From JBBSOK01 sp965219125 (GTDB lineage Bacteria; Bacteroidota; Bacteroidia; Flavobacteriales; Flavobacteriaceae): 64,000 nt of DNA. The stretch is taken from positions 2,746,549-2,810,548 of the forward strand of contig CBDCMO010000002.1 of assembly GCA_965219125.1 (NCBI GenBank), given 5' to 3'. The notes beneath the pieces are model-generated. The model did not search any database. It saw nothing but the letters and a program-made list of their open reading frames with translations, and was not told where the DNA came from. The position numbers and the translations under genes were made by a program. Each line of letters begins with the position of its first letter. The stretch's first letter is position 1. Below are positions 7,215 to 16,888 of this stretch, piece by piece.

Positions 7215-9845
7215 ATGGCGATAGGCGAAAAATATGATGCAAAATCTGTTGAAAATAAATGGTACAGCCATTGGATGCAGCATAATTATTTTCATAGTGA
7301 AGTAGATGGGAGAGAGCCTTACACAATCGTAATTCCGCCGCCAAATGTTACGGGCGTTTTACATATGGGGCATATGTTGAACAATACAATACAAGATGTG
7401 TTAATCAGAAAAGCGCGTTTGCAGGGTTTTAATGCGTGTTGGGTTCCTGGCACAGACCACGCCAGCATCGCTACTGAAGCAAAAGTTGTGGCGAAATTGA
7501 AGGAAGATGGTATTTATAAAGCGAATCTCTCGCGGGAAGAATTTTTAGAACACGCTTGGGAATGGACCCACAAACACGGTGGTATAATTTTAGAACAACT
7601 TAAAAAATTGGGCGCTTCCTGCGATTGGGAACGAACCAAGTTTACAATGGATCCAGAAATGTCTGCTTCCGTTATAAAGGTCTTTGTAGATTTATACAAC
7701 AAAGGCAACATTTATCGCGGTTACAGAATGGTAAATTGGGATCCACAAGCAAAGACTACACTTTCTGATGAAGAAGTTATTTTTCAGGAAGGTCAGGGAA
7801 ATCTGTATTATATAAAGTATAAAATTGAAGGTTCCGAAGATACTTTAACCATAGCAACTACAAGACCTGAAACCATTTTGGGCGATTCTGCAATTTGCAT
7901 AAACCCAAATGATGAACGGTTCACACATTTAAAAGGTAAAAAAGCAATTGTGCCAATCTGCAATCGCGTAATCCCAATTATCGAAGATGAATATGTAGAT
8001 ATTGAATTTGGTACAGGTTGCCTAAAAGTTACACCCGCACACGACGAAAACGATAAGATGTTAGGTGAAAAACACAATCTTGAAATTATCGATATTCTTA
8101 ATGAAGACGGAACTTTAAACAGTTTTGGCCTTCATTATAACGGAAAAGATAGATTCGTAGTTCGAAAAGAAATTTCTGCCGAATTGGAAAAACTGGGAGC
8201 TCTTGAAAAAACCGAAAGTCATATTAATAAAGTTGGAACAAGCGAACGCACAGGCGCAGTTATAGAACCAAGATTAAGCGACCAATGGTTTTTGAATATG
8301 AAAGAATTGGCAAAACCAGCGCTGGATGCCGTTCTTGAAAAAGATGTAAATCTTGTTCCCGAAAAGTTCGTAAATACGTACCGTCATTGGATGGAAAATG
8401 TGCGCGATTGGAACATTAGCCGTCAACTTTGGTGGGGACAACAAATACCAGCCTATTTTTATGGTGACGGAAAAGAAGATTACGTAGTTGCCGAAAATAT
8501 TGACGAAGCACTAAAATTAGCGCAAGAAAAAACAAAGAATCAAAATTTAAAAGCTACAGATTTAAAACAAGATCCCGACGCTTTGGATACGTGGTTTTCA
8601 TCGTGGTTATGGCCAATAAGTGTTTTCAATGGAATTTTAGAGCCGGATAATAAAGAAATAAATTACTATTATCCAACAAACGATTTGGTTACGGCGCCTG
8701 AAATTTTATTCTTTTGGGTAGCCAGAATGATAGTTGCCGGTTATGAATACAGAAACGAAAAACCGTTCAATAATGTTTATTTAACGGGAATTGTTCGTGA
8801 TAAGCAACGCCGAAAAATGAGCAAAAGTTTGGGCAATTCGCCAGATCCTATAGATTTAATTGAACAATTTGGTGCAGACGGCGTTCGTGTTGGAATGTTG
8901 TTAAGTTCTCCCGCAGGAAACGATTTAATGTTTGATGAAGACCTTTGCAAACAAGGTAGCAACTTTGTAAATAAGATATTTAATGCCTACAGATTAATTA
9001 GCGGTTGGGAAATTTCCGACAGTCAGCCGGAAACTGATACGGCTACGATTGCCATAAAATGGTATAAAAATAAATTCCAAAAAACGCTGGTTGAAATTGA
9101 AGACCAATATAGTAAATACCGTTTGAGCGATGCTTTAATGGAAACGTATAAATTAATCTGGGACGATTTCTGTTCTTGGTTTTTAGAAATGGTAAAGCCA
9201 AATTACGGCGATCCCATTTCAGCCAAAACCTTTGCGGCGATTATTGAAATTTTAGAAGATAATCTTAAAGTACTTCATCCGTTTGTTCCATTTATTTCCG
9301 AAGAAATTTGGCAAGATATTAAAGAGCGAAAAATTGAAGAAGCGTTGATTATTTCAAAATGGCCAACAAAAGAAAATTTTGATGAAAAATTAATTTCCGA
9401 TTTTGAATTTGCCTCAGAAGTAATTTCAAGGATTAGAACAATTCGAAAAGAAAAGAATATTTCTTTTAAAGATTCAATTGAAGTTTCAGTTATTAATAAT
9501 GAAAATATTTCAAAGGAATTTGATACCGTAATTTCAAAATTAGGAAATGTTTCAAAAATCAGTTATTCAACAGAAAAATTGGATGGCGCTTTGACATTTC
9601 GTGTAAAAAGTAACGAATATTTTATCCCAATTTCAGGGGCAATTAATGTAGAAGAGGAAATTGAAAAGTTGCAGCAAGAGTTAAAATACACCAAAGGATT
9701 CTTAAAAAGTGTACAGAGCAAATTAAGCAACGAGCGTTTTGTAAACAACGCGCCAGAAGCGGTAATTACTTTGGAAAAACAAAAAGAAGCAGACGCACTT
9801 TCTAAAATTGAAACAATTGAGTCTAGTTTAAAGGGACTGAAATAG
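7215..9845 (+). CDS. valS: Valine--tRNA ligase
   Basis: 876 residues, full length for a bacterial ValRS. It charges tRNA-Val with valine using ATP and edits misactivated threonine. Seen: the class I HIGH motif as HMGH (residues 50-53) within PPPNVTGVLHMGH, the CP1 editing domain with TTRPETILGD, KMSKS (about 534-538), the anticodon-binding region (about 620-760) and a C-terminal coiled-coil tRNA-binding arm (about 815-875). The gene stands alone with its own promoter; two palindromic repeat units follow its stop codon. Confidence 0.97.
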   Translation: MAIGEKYDAKSVENKWYSHWMQHNYFHSEVDGREPYTIVIPPPNVTGVLHMGHMLNNTIQDVLIRKARLQGFNACWVPGTDHASIATEAKVVAKLKEDGIYKANLSREEFLEHAWEWTHKHGGIILEQLKKLGASCDWERTKFTMDPEMSASVIKVFVDLYNKGNIYRGYRMVNWDPQAKTTLSDEEVIFQEGQGNLYYIKYKIEGSEDTLTIATTRPETILGDSAICINPNDERFTHLKGKKAIVPICNRVIPIIEDEYVDIEFGTGCLKVTPAHDENDKMLGEKHNLEIIDILNEDGTLNSFGLHYNGKDRFVVRKEISAELEKLGALEKTESHINKVGTSERTGAVIEPRLSDQWFLNMKELAKPALDAVLEKDVNLVPEKFVNTYRHWMENVRDWNISRQLWWGQQIPAYFYGDGKEDYVVAENIDEALKLAQEKTKNQNLKATDLKQDPDALDTWFSSWLWPISVFNGILEPDNKEINYYYPTNDLVTAPEILFFWVARMIVAGYEYRNEKPFNNVYLTGIVRDKQRRKMSKSLGNSPDPIDLIEQFGADGVRVGMLLSSPAGNDLMFDEDLCKQGSNFVNKIFNAYRLISGWEISDSQPETDTATIAIKWYKNKFQKTLVEIEDQYSKYRLSDALMETYKLIWDDFCSWFLEMVKPNYGDPISAKTFAAIIEILEDNLKVLHPFVPFISEEIWQDIKERKIEEALIISKWPTKENFDEKLISDFEFASEVISRIRTIRKEKNISFKDSIEVSVINNENISKEFDTVISKLGNVSKISYSTEKLDGALTFRVKSNEYFIPISGAINVEEEIEKLQQELKYTKGFLKSVQSKLSNERFVNNAPEAVITLEKQKEADALSKIETIESSLKGLK

Positions 9846-9847
9846 GC

Positions 9848-9953
9848 TTCGACTCCGCTCAGCCATCGAATCTTCGCATTGAGCGGAGTCGAAATGTGTG
9901 ATGTGACTTCGGCTTCGCTCAGCCACCGAATCTGGCCATTGAGCGAAGCCGAA
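9848..9953. repeat. Two tandem palindromic (REP-like) units
   Basis: Unit 1 has 14-base arms TTCGACTCCGCTCA (9848-9861) and its exact complement (9880-9893). Unit 2 has TTCGGCTTCGCTCA (9908-9921) and its exact complement (9940-9953). Unit spacing is 60 bases. The arms differ between units (ACTCC versus GCTTC), yet both stems stay perfectly paired. They lie between convergent valS and a hydrolase gene and could act as terminators or mRNA 3' stabilisers. Confidence 0.85.
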
Positions 9954-10018
9954 ATGTCAATCTTCAAAATTAACTATTAGTCTTGAATCTTACAGTCGTC
10001 GTTCGTGGGTCAATAAAT

Positions 10019-10864
10019 TTAATTCGTCTTAATAAACTCTGTAATTTCCCCAAATCTTTTACTCCAAGGCCAAAAATATTGTAAAATCATAGGAACGTGA
10101 TGCTTGTTTGGGCGGATAGTTTCCACATTCGGTTGTAGCGGCAAAAGTTCTTTTAAAAAACGGACGTTCGCAACTTTTATGCTTTCGTAGGTTTTATTAC
10201 CAACATAAATTAAAAATAGCGGCGTGTTTTTATTCAAAAAGTAAATGGGGCTTGCTTCGCGCCAATTTTCAGGATTGTCCGTCCACGTTGTTAGATAGTT
10301 GTTTTCAGTTGTTGGCGGATTTCCCTCCAAATAATTTTTCATATCCAATCCTGCAGCATCGTTCAAAATTATTCCTGAAATCGATTTTTCATCAATCCCA
10401 TATTTTGGATTCATAACTGCAAGTGCAGCCAAATGTCCGCCGGCACTATGTCCAGTCATAAAAATATTATCAGGATTTCCGCCGTATTCCGAAATATGTT
10501 TTTTCGTCCAAGTAATTGCTTCTGCAACTTGTTTCGCCATATCATCATAATTGGCATTTGGACTTAATGTGTAATCCGGAATAACTGTTATTACATCTTT
10601 CTTTGCAAAATTTCTTCCGAAAAAACCATATATATCTTTATTTCCGCTATTCCAATTTCCACCATAAATATATATGAGAACGGGCAAATCTTTTTTATCT
10701 GAATTTCTGGGAACAAAAATGTTGAGTTTAGGCTCAGCTGCATTTGCAATTTTGAAGCTATTGAGATACGGAATATCCTTAATTTTTTTGGTGGCGCAGC
10801 TGAATAACATAAATGATGACAGGACGAGTAGAAGTATTTTTTTCAATTGTAATTTTTTATGCAA
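10019..10864 (-). CDS. Alpha/beta hydrolase lipoprotein (esterase/lipase-like)
   Basis: 281 residues. A lipoprotein signal (about 1-23) ends in the lipobox LFSC. The alpha/beta hydrolase fold of the carboxylesterase BD-FAE/kynurenine formamidase type follows: YGGNWNSGN as an HGG-like oxyanion motif (here YGGN), nucleophile elbow GHSAGGH (Ser about 145), and a C-terminal HHVPM with the likely catalytic His. The substrate is unknown. It is anchored in a membrane, probably facing the periplasm. Divergent from the M3 peptidase gene across a 267-base gap in which I see no other feature. Confidence 0.8.
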   Translation of the reverse strand: MHKKLQLKKILLLVLSSFMLFSCATKKIKDIPYLNSFKIANAAEPKLNIFVPRNSDKKDLPVLIYIYGGNWNSGNKDIYGFFGRNFAKKDVITVIPDYTLSPNANYDDMAKQVAEAITWTKKHISEYGGNPDNIFMTGHSAGGHLAALAVMNPKYGIDEKSISGIILNDAAGLDMKNYLEGNPPTTENNYLTTWTDNPENWREASPIYFLNKNTPLFLIYVGNKTYESIKVANVRFLKELLPLQPNVETIRPNKHHVPMILQYFWPWSKRFGEITEFIKTN

Positions 10865-11131
10865 AGTAAACCTTTGAAGTTTATGGAAGGTTAATGATTT
10901 TATAAATTAAAAGTCATTTTCAAAGATTTACGGAAAAAAGAAGCTTATGGATTCAGAGGTGGCATTTAATTTAAGAAAAGAACTAATAATAAATCTGCTA
11001 CGTTATGTAATGAAAATTAATTCTATGCCGCCTTTAACAATGTATCATTTGAATTTTATATAAATTTACGAAATTCAATTTTACTCCAAACTGCAACTGC
11101 AAACCGTGACTAATTCAATAACAATTTAAAA

Positions 11132-13264
11132 ATGAAAAATTTAATATTCTCAACTTTTATTCTACTTGCTTTCACGGCTTGTAAGGATTCAAAAAAAGAA
11201 AATTCAACCGAAAAAAATAACACTGAAATGAATACTGATTCGTCTGAAAATCCGTTACTTGTTGAAAGCACTTTGCCATATTCGGCTCCCGATTTTTCAA
11301 AGATAAAAGTCGAAAATTTTAAGCCTGCACTTCAAGAAGGCATTAAATTGCAGCGAAAAGCGATTGATGAAATTGCAAACAATACCGAAGAACCAACTTT
11401 TGACAACACCGTTTTGGCGCTCGAGAAAAGTGGAAATACGTTGAATAGTGTAAATCAGATTTTTGGCGCTTTGGTTGGCGCAGATACAAATGATACGTTG
11501 CAGCAAGTTGATGAAGATATGTCGCCAGAATTCGCTTCCTTAAACGATGCTATTTATTTAAATGACAAACTTTTTCAACGTTTTAAAACTTTGTACGATA
11601 AAAAAGAATCTTTAAATTTAGATGCGGAATCGCTTAAATTACTGGAAGAAAATTATAAGGATTTTATAATAGCTGGTGCGAATCTTTCCGAAGATGATAA
11701 AAATAAGTTGAAGGATTACAATACCAAGTTGGCAACGTTAACTACCAAATTTGGTAAAACACTTTTAGCTTCAAATAACGACGGCGCTGTAACATTTAAC
11801 GATAAAGCAGATTTGGCAGGTTTAAGCGAAACAGATTTAAAAGGTCTTGAAAATAAGGACGGCAAAGGTTATACCGTTGCATTGCAAAATACTACGCAAC
11901 AGCCGTTGTTACAATCTATGGAAAATAGAGCGAGTCGCGAAAAGCTATTTATGGCAGCGTGGATGCGCGCCGATGGAGGTGCAGATGATACGCGCGGACT
12001 TATAAAAGAAATTGTTGAAACGCGCGCTCAAAAAGCGAAACTTCTGGGTTTTAAGAATTATGCTGAATGGAGTCTTCAAAAAACGATGGCTAAAACGCCG
12101 GAAAATATCACTTCATTTTTTGATCAATTAATTCCATCTGCAACTGCAAAAGCGCAAGTTGAAGCAGATGAAATACAAAAAATGATTAAAAGTAAAGGAG
12201 AAGATTTCACTCTAGAACCTTGGGATTGGAACTACTATGCCGAAATGGTAAGAAAGCAAAAATACGATTTAGACGAAAGCCAAATTAAACCCTATTTTGA
12301 ATTAAAGACTGTTTTGGAAAAAGGAGTTTTTTACGCCGCTGAAAAACTATACGGAATAACCTACAAACAAAGGACTGATATACCAACCTACAATGACGAT
12401 GTTTGGGTTTACGAGCTTTTTGAGGAAGATGGTACGCCGCTTGGTTTATTTTATGCAGATTATTTTAAAAGGCCAAGCAAAAGTGGCGGCGCTTGGATGA
12501 GCAATTTTGTTACGCAGAGCAAATTGTACAATAAGAAACCAGTAATTTATAATGTATGCAATTTCAACAAACCTGCAGATGGCGATCCCGCCTTAATCAC
12601 TTTTGATAATGTAACTACTATGTTTCACGAGTTTGGTCACGCTTTGCACGGCTTTTTTGCAAACCAAATGTATCCTTCACTTTCAGGAACATCGGTTGCT
12701 AGGGACTTTGTGGAGTTTCCATCACAATTCAACGAAAACTGGGCAACATATCCAGATGTGCTTAAAAATTATGCCGTTCATTATAAAACAGGCGAAGCAA
12801 TTCCACAGGCATTGTTGGATAAAATTAAAAAATCTGCAACTTTCAATCAAGGTTACAGCCTAACCGAAAATCTTGCAGGTTCAAATTTAGATATGCAATG
12901 GCATACTGTTAATGACGATAAAAAGATTGATGACGTAGATGCTTTTGAAAAAGAAGCGCTGCATAAAACAAAGTTAGATGTAGTACACGCTGTCCCACCA
13001 AGATATAGAAGCACTTATTTTTCCCATATTTTTGCCGGCGGTTACGCAGCGGGATATTACAGTTATTCGTGGACCGAAATGTTGGATCACGACGCCTACA
13101 ATTGGTTTGAAACCCACGGCGGTTTAACCCGTGAAAATGGCCAACGCTTTAGGGATATGGTTTTATCGCAGGGCAATACGCAAGATTTAGAAAAAATGTA
13201 TGAAACGTGGAGAGGCAGCAAACCGGTAATTGCGCCAATGCTAAAGGCGAGAGGAATAAACTAA
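11132..13264 (+). CDS. M3 family metallopeptidase lipoprotein (peptidyl-dipeptidase Dcp-like)
   Basis: 710 residues. N-terminal lipoprotein signal with lipobox FTAC, a short low-complexity linker, then an M3 thimet/oligopeptidase fold. The zinc site HEFGH is at residues 499-503, followed about 25 residues later by the downstream zinc-binding glutamate region EFPSQFNENW. The C-terminal HIFAGGYAAGYYSY is typical of dipeptidyl carboxypeptidase Dcp. It releases C-terminal dipeptides or short peptides; the lipid anchor suggests a periplasmic position. Monocistronic, with a strong hairpin after the stop. Confidence 0.92.
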   Translation: MKNLIFSTFILLAFTACKDSKKENSTEKNNTEMNTDSSENPLLVESTLPYSAPDFSKIKVENFKPALQEGIKLQRKAIDEIANNTEEPTFDNTVLALEKSGNTLNSVNQIFGALVGADTNDTLQQVDEDMSPEFASLNDAIYLNDKLFQRFKTLYDKKESLNLDAESLKLLEENYKDFIIAGANLSEDDKNKLKDYNTKLATLTTKFGKTLLASNNDGAVTFNDKADLAGLSETDLKGLENKDGKGYTVALQNTTQQPLLQSMENRASREKLFMAAWMRADGGADDTRGLIKEIVETRAQKAKLLGFKNYAEWSLQKTMAKTPENITSFFDQLIPSATAKAQVEADEIQKMIKSKGEDFTLEPWDWNYYAEMVRKQKYDLDESQIKPYFELKTVLEKGVFYAAEKLYGITYKQRTDIPTYNDDVWVYELFEEDGTPLGLFYADYFKRPSKSGGAWMSNFVTQSKLYNKKPVIYNVCNFNKPADGDPALITFDNVTTMFHEFGHALHGFFANQMYPSLSGTSVARDFVEFPSQFNENWATYPDVLKNYAVHYKTGEAIPQALLDKIKKSATFNQGYSLTENLAGSNLDMQWHTVNDDKKIDDVDAFEKEALHKTKLDVVHAVPPRYRSTYFSHIFAGGYAAGYYSYSWTEMLDHDAYNWFETHGGLTRENGQRFRDMVLSQGNTQDLEKMYETWRGSKPVIAPMLKARGIN

Positions 13265-13320
13265 ATTTAAAAAGGAAAGAAGGAAATTCATATTGGACAC
13301 CTTCCTTCCTTTTTAAATTT
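13263..13320 (+). terminator. Intrinsic terminator after the M3 peptidase gene
   Basis: A long stem: AAATTTAAAAAGGAAAGAAGG (broken here only in naming) begins at the stop codon and pairs, with one mismatch, with the T-rich segment ending at 13320. The loop is about 15 bases. Confidence 0.75.
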
Positions 13321-13383
13321 ATAAAATTCTAAATTATTTAGAATCCTTGGAGCAATTAGTAAGCGGTAATTAAAATTAAGTTG

Positions 13384-13470
13384 CTATTTAATACGCTCAA
13401 CAATTTCAATGATAAATGCTAAGCCTAAGCATAAAATAATTGTTCCGATAACCATTGCACCAACGCCCAT
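13384..13470 (-). CDS. Possible 28-residue single-helix membrane peptide
   Basis: A short reading frame on the minus strand: an N-terminal MGVG, then a hydrophobic helix (VIGTIILCLGLAFIIEIV) and a positively charged end (ERIK). A purine-rich AAAGAAA lies upstream of the ATG. It is the only candidate gene in the 384 bases between the M3 peptidase and the next lipoprotein gene. I cannot tell a real small protein from chance; homologues would decide. Confidence 0.3.
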   Translation of the reverse strand: MGVGAMVIGTIILCLGLAFIIEIVERIK

Positions 13471-13648
13471 AATATATTTCTTTAAATTTCTGAATGGCAA
13501 AATTACTAAATTTTCTGCTGAAGCAATATAATTGTAGTTTTAAATGTAGAATACAAATTGAAGTAGATTTTTTTTCTTCAACTAAACCTCAAAATCTTCA
13601 GCCGTTTAAATTAATGTATCTTTAATTTTCTAAATTCTGATTAAATCG

Positions 13649-14590
13649 ATGAGATATTTTACTATAATTTTTCTTTTATTTTGCCTATTTTCGGCCTGTA
13701 ACGAAATAAATCCGAAGGGAGAAAAGGAGATTAAAAAATTTGTTTTAGAATGGAATCAAACCCATACCTCTGTTAAAAGCGCATACTTAAAACAGGATTA
13801 TATGGATAGAGTTCAGTATTATGGATCAGACCTGACAAAAGAACAAGTTCAAGTTGACAAGAATAGACTTTTTGCGCAATTTCCAGATTATCAACAAAGT
13901 GTAATTGAAGACAATATAGAAGTTGAAAAAGAAGATGGAAATTTTCTTGTAACATTTATTAAGAATGTAAAATATGGCGAAACGGAAGCTTCCTACCCAT
14001 CTTTTTTATCGCTTATTTATAAAAATGGTGAATTTAAAATTTTGCGGGAAGGACTTCAAGAAAATGCCGAAAACCAGGATGCGCCCATTTTTCCGAATAA
14101 AAGTGAATTGAATCAACTAGAAAATAAATCGCCAAGATTGTATGGCGATTTTAATGGCGACGGTTTGGCTGAATATGCTTTTATTGAAAATCCACAAATA
14201 ATTGAGGTTGCCGAAGGTTCACAAAAAACAGATTCTATTTCTTGCAAAGATGGTTGTAAGAGTATAATTTATTTCAGCAATAAAGAAATTTCGCCGCTTA
14301 CTGTTGACAATTCCTACAATTCAAGTTTGGACAATCTAAAAGATTTAAACGGCGATGGCTCAGACGAGATTGGGTTTTGGAGTTACAAACCAACCTCAAA
14401 AAGTCTATACGTTTTTGATGCCGAAAACAACAAATTGTTGCTACCAGCTTTATATATAAATACGGCAGTCCATAAAAATATGAAGTTGATAGATGTGCTA
14501 AAAAAGTCTGGTCCCAATAAATTACGCGTCACCGAAAGTGTAAATGTTGATGGTAAATGGAGTTTAAAGAGTAGGGTTGTAGAGCTTTAA
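13649..14590 (+). CDS. Lipoprotein with FG-GAP-like acidic loops, unknown function
   Basis: 313 residues. Lipoprotein signal with lipobox FSAC (Cys about 17). Residues 20-150 resemble an alpha/beta secreted domain with charged helices. The C-terminal half contains two calcium-loop-like segments, GDFNGDGLAEYAF and KDLNGDGSDEIGFW, as in FG-GAP/VCBS propeller repeats. The count of such loops is too low for a full propeller. I do not recognise a specific family. Stands alone, convergent with the frameshifted hydrolase. Confidence 0.7.
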   Translation: MRYFTIIFLLFCLFSACNEINPKGEKEIKKFVLEWNQTHTSVKSAYLKQDYMDRVQYYGSDLTKEQVQVDKNRLFAQFPDYQQSVIEDNIEVEKEDGNFLVTFIKNVKYGETEASYPSFLSLIYKNGEFKILREGLQENAENQDAPIFPNKSELNQLENKSPRLYGDFNGDGLAEYAFIENPQIIEVAEGSQKTDSISCKDGCKSIIYFSNKEISPLTVDNSYNSSLDNLKDLNGDGSDEIGFWSYKPTSKSLYVFDAENNKLLLPALYINTAVHKNMKLIDVLKKSGPNKLRVTESVNVDGKWSLKSRVVEL

Positions 14591-14606
14591 AGAAAAAAAG
14601 AGTTTT

Positions 14607-15414
14607 TTATTTAAAGATTTCTTCAAAAAAAGTTTTCATTTCCTGCCACGATTTTTCATCAGCTTCTTTATTATAGGCAATTTTCATATCGAATTTTTTC
14701 CCAACTTCTGTGGAAGCAGGATTTGTAAAGGAATGAACGGCATTAGGATAATTAATGAATTTGTAATCTATTTTAGAAGAATCCATTTCTTTTTTGAAAG
14801 AAGCAATCTCCTCTTTCGAAACAAATGAATCATCCTCACCATTACAAACTAATATTTTCACGGAATTGTTATTTGCATTTACGCCAGTTTCAAGATTTCC
14901 GTGAAAACTTACCGCACCTTTCAAATCTGTTTCTTGTCGAGCCATATTTAGTGCTTGTGCACCTCCAAAACAGTAACCAATAACAGCCATTTTATTTTTA
15001 TCAATATTTTTAAAACTCAACACTTTTTCCTTTGCAACATCAAAAACCTGTTTTGCCAATTGTGGATTTTCATAGAATGGCGTTGCCAATTTTTCTGCTT
15101 CATCTGGCGTTGTCACAACTTTTGCTTCACCATAAAAGTCTACAACCATTGCAAAATAACCTAGTTTTGCTAACTCTTTAGCCCGAAACTTCGCATAATC
15201 ATTTAATCCCCACCATTCCGGTAGTACAAAAACAATTGGTTTTGCAGCATTTGAATTTTCATCATATGAAGCGAAAGATTTAATTTATATTATATAAAAC
15301 ATCTTCTGTCTTAATTTTTTGCTCAATGATATTTTCTGAAGTGTTTTCATTTTGTTCTTTACATGAAATGTAAAAAAGTAGAATTGGAATTATTAGAAGT
15401 TTAAAATGTCTCAT
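14607..15414 (-). pseudogene. Frameshifted dienelactone hydrolase family lipoprotein
   Basis: The 5' part (15414 down to a TAA at 15280-15282) encodes a 44-residue lipoprotein start with lipobox YISC. In another frame, from about 15281 down, the protein continues as KSFASYDENS, VLPEWWGLNDYAKFRA, then the main body with nucleophile GYCFGGAQA and a catalytic His in NAVHSFTN. Together they make a dienelactone-hydrolase-like protein of the usual length of about 265-270. The frame changes in an AT-rich stretch at about 15282-15290. A downstream ATG at 15149 could yield only a truncated protein lacking the first strands of the fold, so the gene is probably inactive, unless the shift is a sequencing error. 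Confidence 0.8.
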
Positions 15415-15449
15415 TCTGAAAAATCATTTAGAATTAATCCTTGTATTTA

Positions 15450-16724
15450 TTATTTTGAATAACTCACCTTCCAAATAACCCCTCCAGAATCGTCATTAAT
15501 CAACAAATCGCCAGCTTGGTTAAAGGTAACGCCAACCGGTCTGCCATAAACATCGCTTTTATCTAAATCAGATATAAATCCTGAAAGAAAATCTTCGGGT
15601 TGTCCAGAAGGTTTTCCGTCTTTAAAAGGAACAAAAACTACTTTATAACCTGAAAGTACCGCACGATTCCAAGAGCCGTGTTGCCCAACAAAAACGCCAT
15701 TTTTATATTTTTCCGGAAACATTTCGCCAGTATTAAAAGCCAAACCTAATGAAGCTGTATGTGCGCCAACCGGAACATCTGGAACTATTGCCTTTGCAAC
15801 CAAATCTGCACCTTTGCCTTCCATTCTTGGATCTAAAAGTTGTCCGAAATAAGAATATGGCCAGCCGTAAAAACCGTCTTCCTTAAGACTCGTAATATAA
15901 TCTGGCACTAAATTGTCTCCCAATTCGTCACGTTCATTAACGGCTGTCCAAAGTTCGCCGGTTGTGGGATTCCAATCCATTCCAACTGGATTTCGTAATC
16001 CAGATGCAAATACTTTTTCATTTTTCCCGTCAAGATCTGTTTGAAGAATATTGGCTCGTCTAATTTCGGTATCCATTCCGTGTTCTGCAACATTACTTGC
16101 CGAACCAACTGAAATGTAAAGTTTATTTTTTTCTTTATTCGTAATTATATTTCGTGTCCAATGATTGTTGTATCCATCTGCAGGCAAATCAACAATTTGA
16201 GTGCCTTTAACTTTATCTAAACTTGTTTGACCCAGTTTATATGGATAAATTGAAACACCACTTTGATTGGCAACATAAAAATTATTGTCAATAATCAACA
16301 TTCCAAACGGTCTGTCCAAATCTTCCAAAAATGTTTCACGCACTTCAAATTGCCCGTCATTGTTTGCGTCTCTTAAAATTAAAATTCTATCTTTTTTACT
16401 TTCAGCCACAAACATATCGCCGTTTGGTCCAACATAAGTCCATCTCGGTTCTTTAAGATCTTCAACATATTTTGTTACCGTGAATCCTTCCGGCACGATT
16501 GGCATTTTGTCTTTTGGCCAATCTTTCATTCCATTACTGTTTCTAACAGATTCAGTTGCGTACGGTTTTGGAAGCACCAAAGGACCAATTGCGGTTTGTA
16601 CGGTATCATTAATTTGTGATTGGCTATTTAAGGCGGTTTCTTCTGCTTTTTTTTCTTGTTTATCTTTGCAAGACGTTAGCGTTGAAAAAAGAATTATGGC
16701 AGATAGGAAGAATAGATTTTTCAT
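15450..16724 (-). CDS. PQQ-dependent sugar/sorbosone dehydrogenase-like lipoprotein
   Basis: 424 residues from the ATG chosen so that the signal peptide starts MKNLFFLS and ends at lipobox LTSC. The rest is a six-bladed beta propeller of the soluble glucose dehydrogenase/L-sorbosone dehydrogenase type. Family-typical segments are GNHW-like NNHWTRNI, ISVGSASN, FASGLRNPVGMDW, and GQHGSWNR. Family members oxidise aldoses or sorbosone with PQQ, but many are of unknown substrate. Lipid anchoring suggests the periplasm. No PQQ synthesis genes are in the window. Confidence 0.85.
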   Translation of the reverse strand: MKNLFFLSAIILFSTLTSCKDKQEKKAEETALNSQSQINDTVQTAIGPLVLPKPYATESVRNSNGMKDWPKDKMPIVPEGFTVTKYVEDLKEPRWTYVGPNGDMFVAESKKDRILILRDANNDGQFEVRETFLEDLDRPFGMLIIDNNFYVANQSGVSIYPYKLGQTSLDKVKGTQIVDLPADGYNNHWTRNIITNKEKNKLYISVGSASNVAEHGMDTEIRRANILQTDLDGKNEKVFASGLRNPVGMDWNPTTGELWTAVNERDELGDNLVPDYITSLKEDGFYGWPYSYFGQLLDPRMEGKGADLVAKAIVPDVPVGAHTASLGLAFNTGEMFPEKYKNGVFVGQHGSWNRAVLSGYKVVFVPFKDGKPSGQPEDFLSGFISDLDKSDVYGRPVGVTFNQAGDLLINDDSGGVIWKVSYSK

Positions 16725-16888
16725 AGAATAAAGATTTTCACTAAATATAGACAAATCAAAAATGTAGCGGTTATACCTTATAAAAGTTTAATTTATATTT
16801 AACAGAGATGCTAGCGTCCTGCAACATAGCGCGCTTTCCATCTTTTCTAAAAGTGAATTTTTTTCTTAATTTTAAATTTTTAATAATT

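Noticed and set aside
9563..9967. 134-codon minus-strand frame across the valS 3' end and the palindromes
   Set aside because: It is a shadow of valS codons plus the two palindromes, which explain its repeated SGV/SLN ends.
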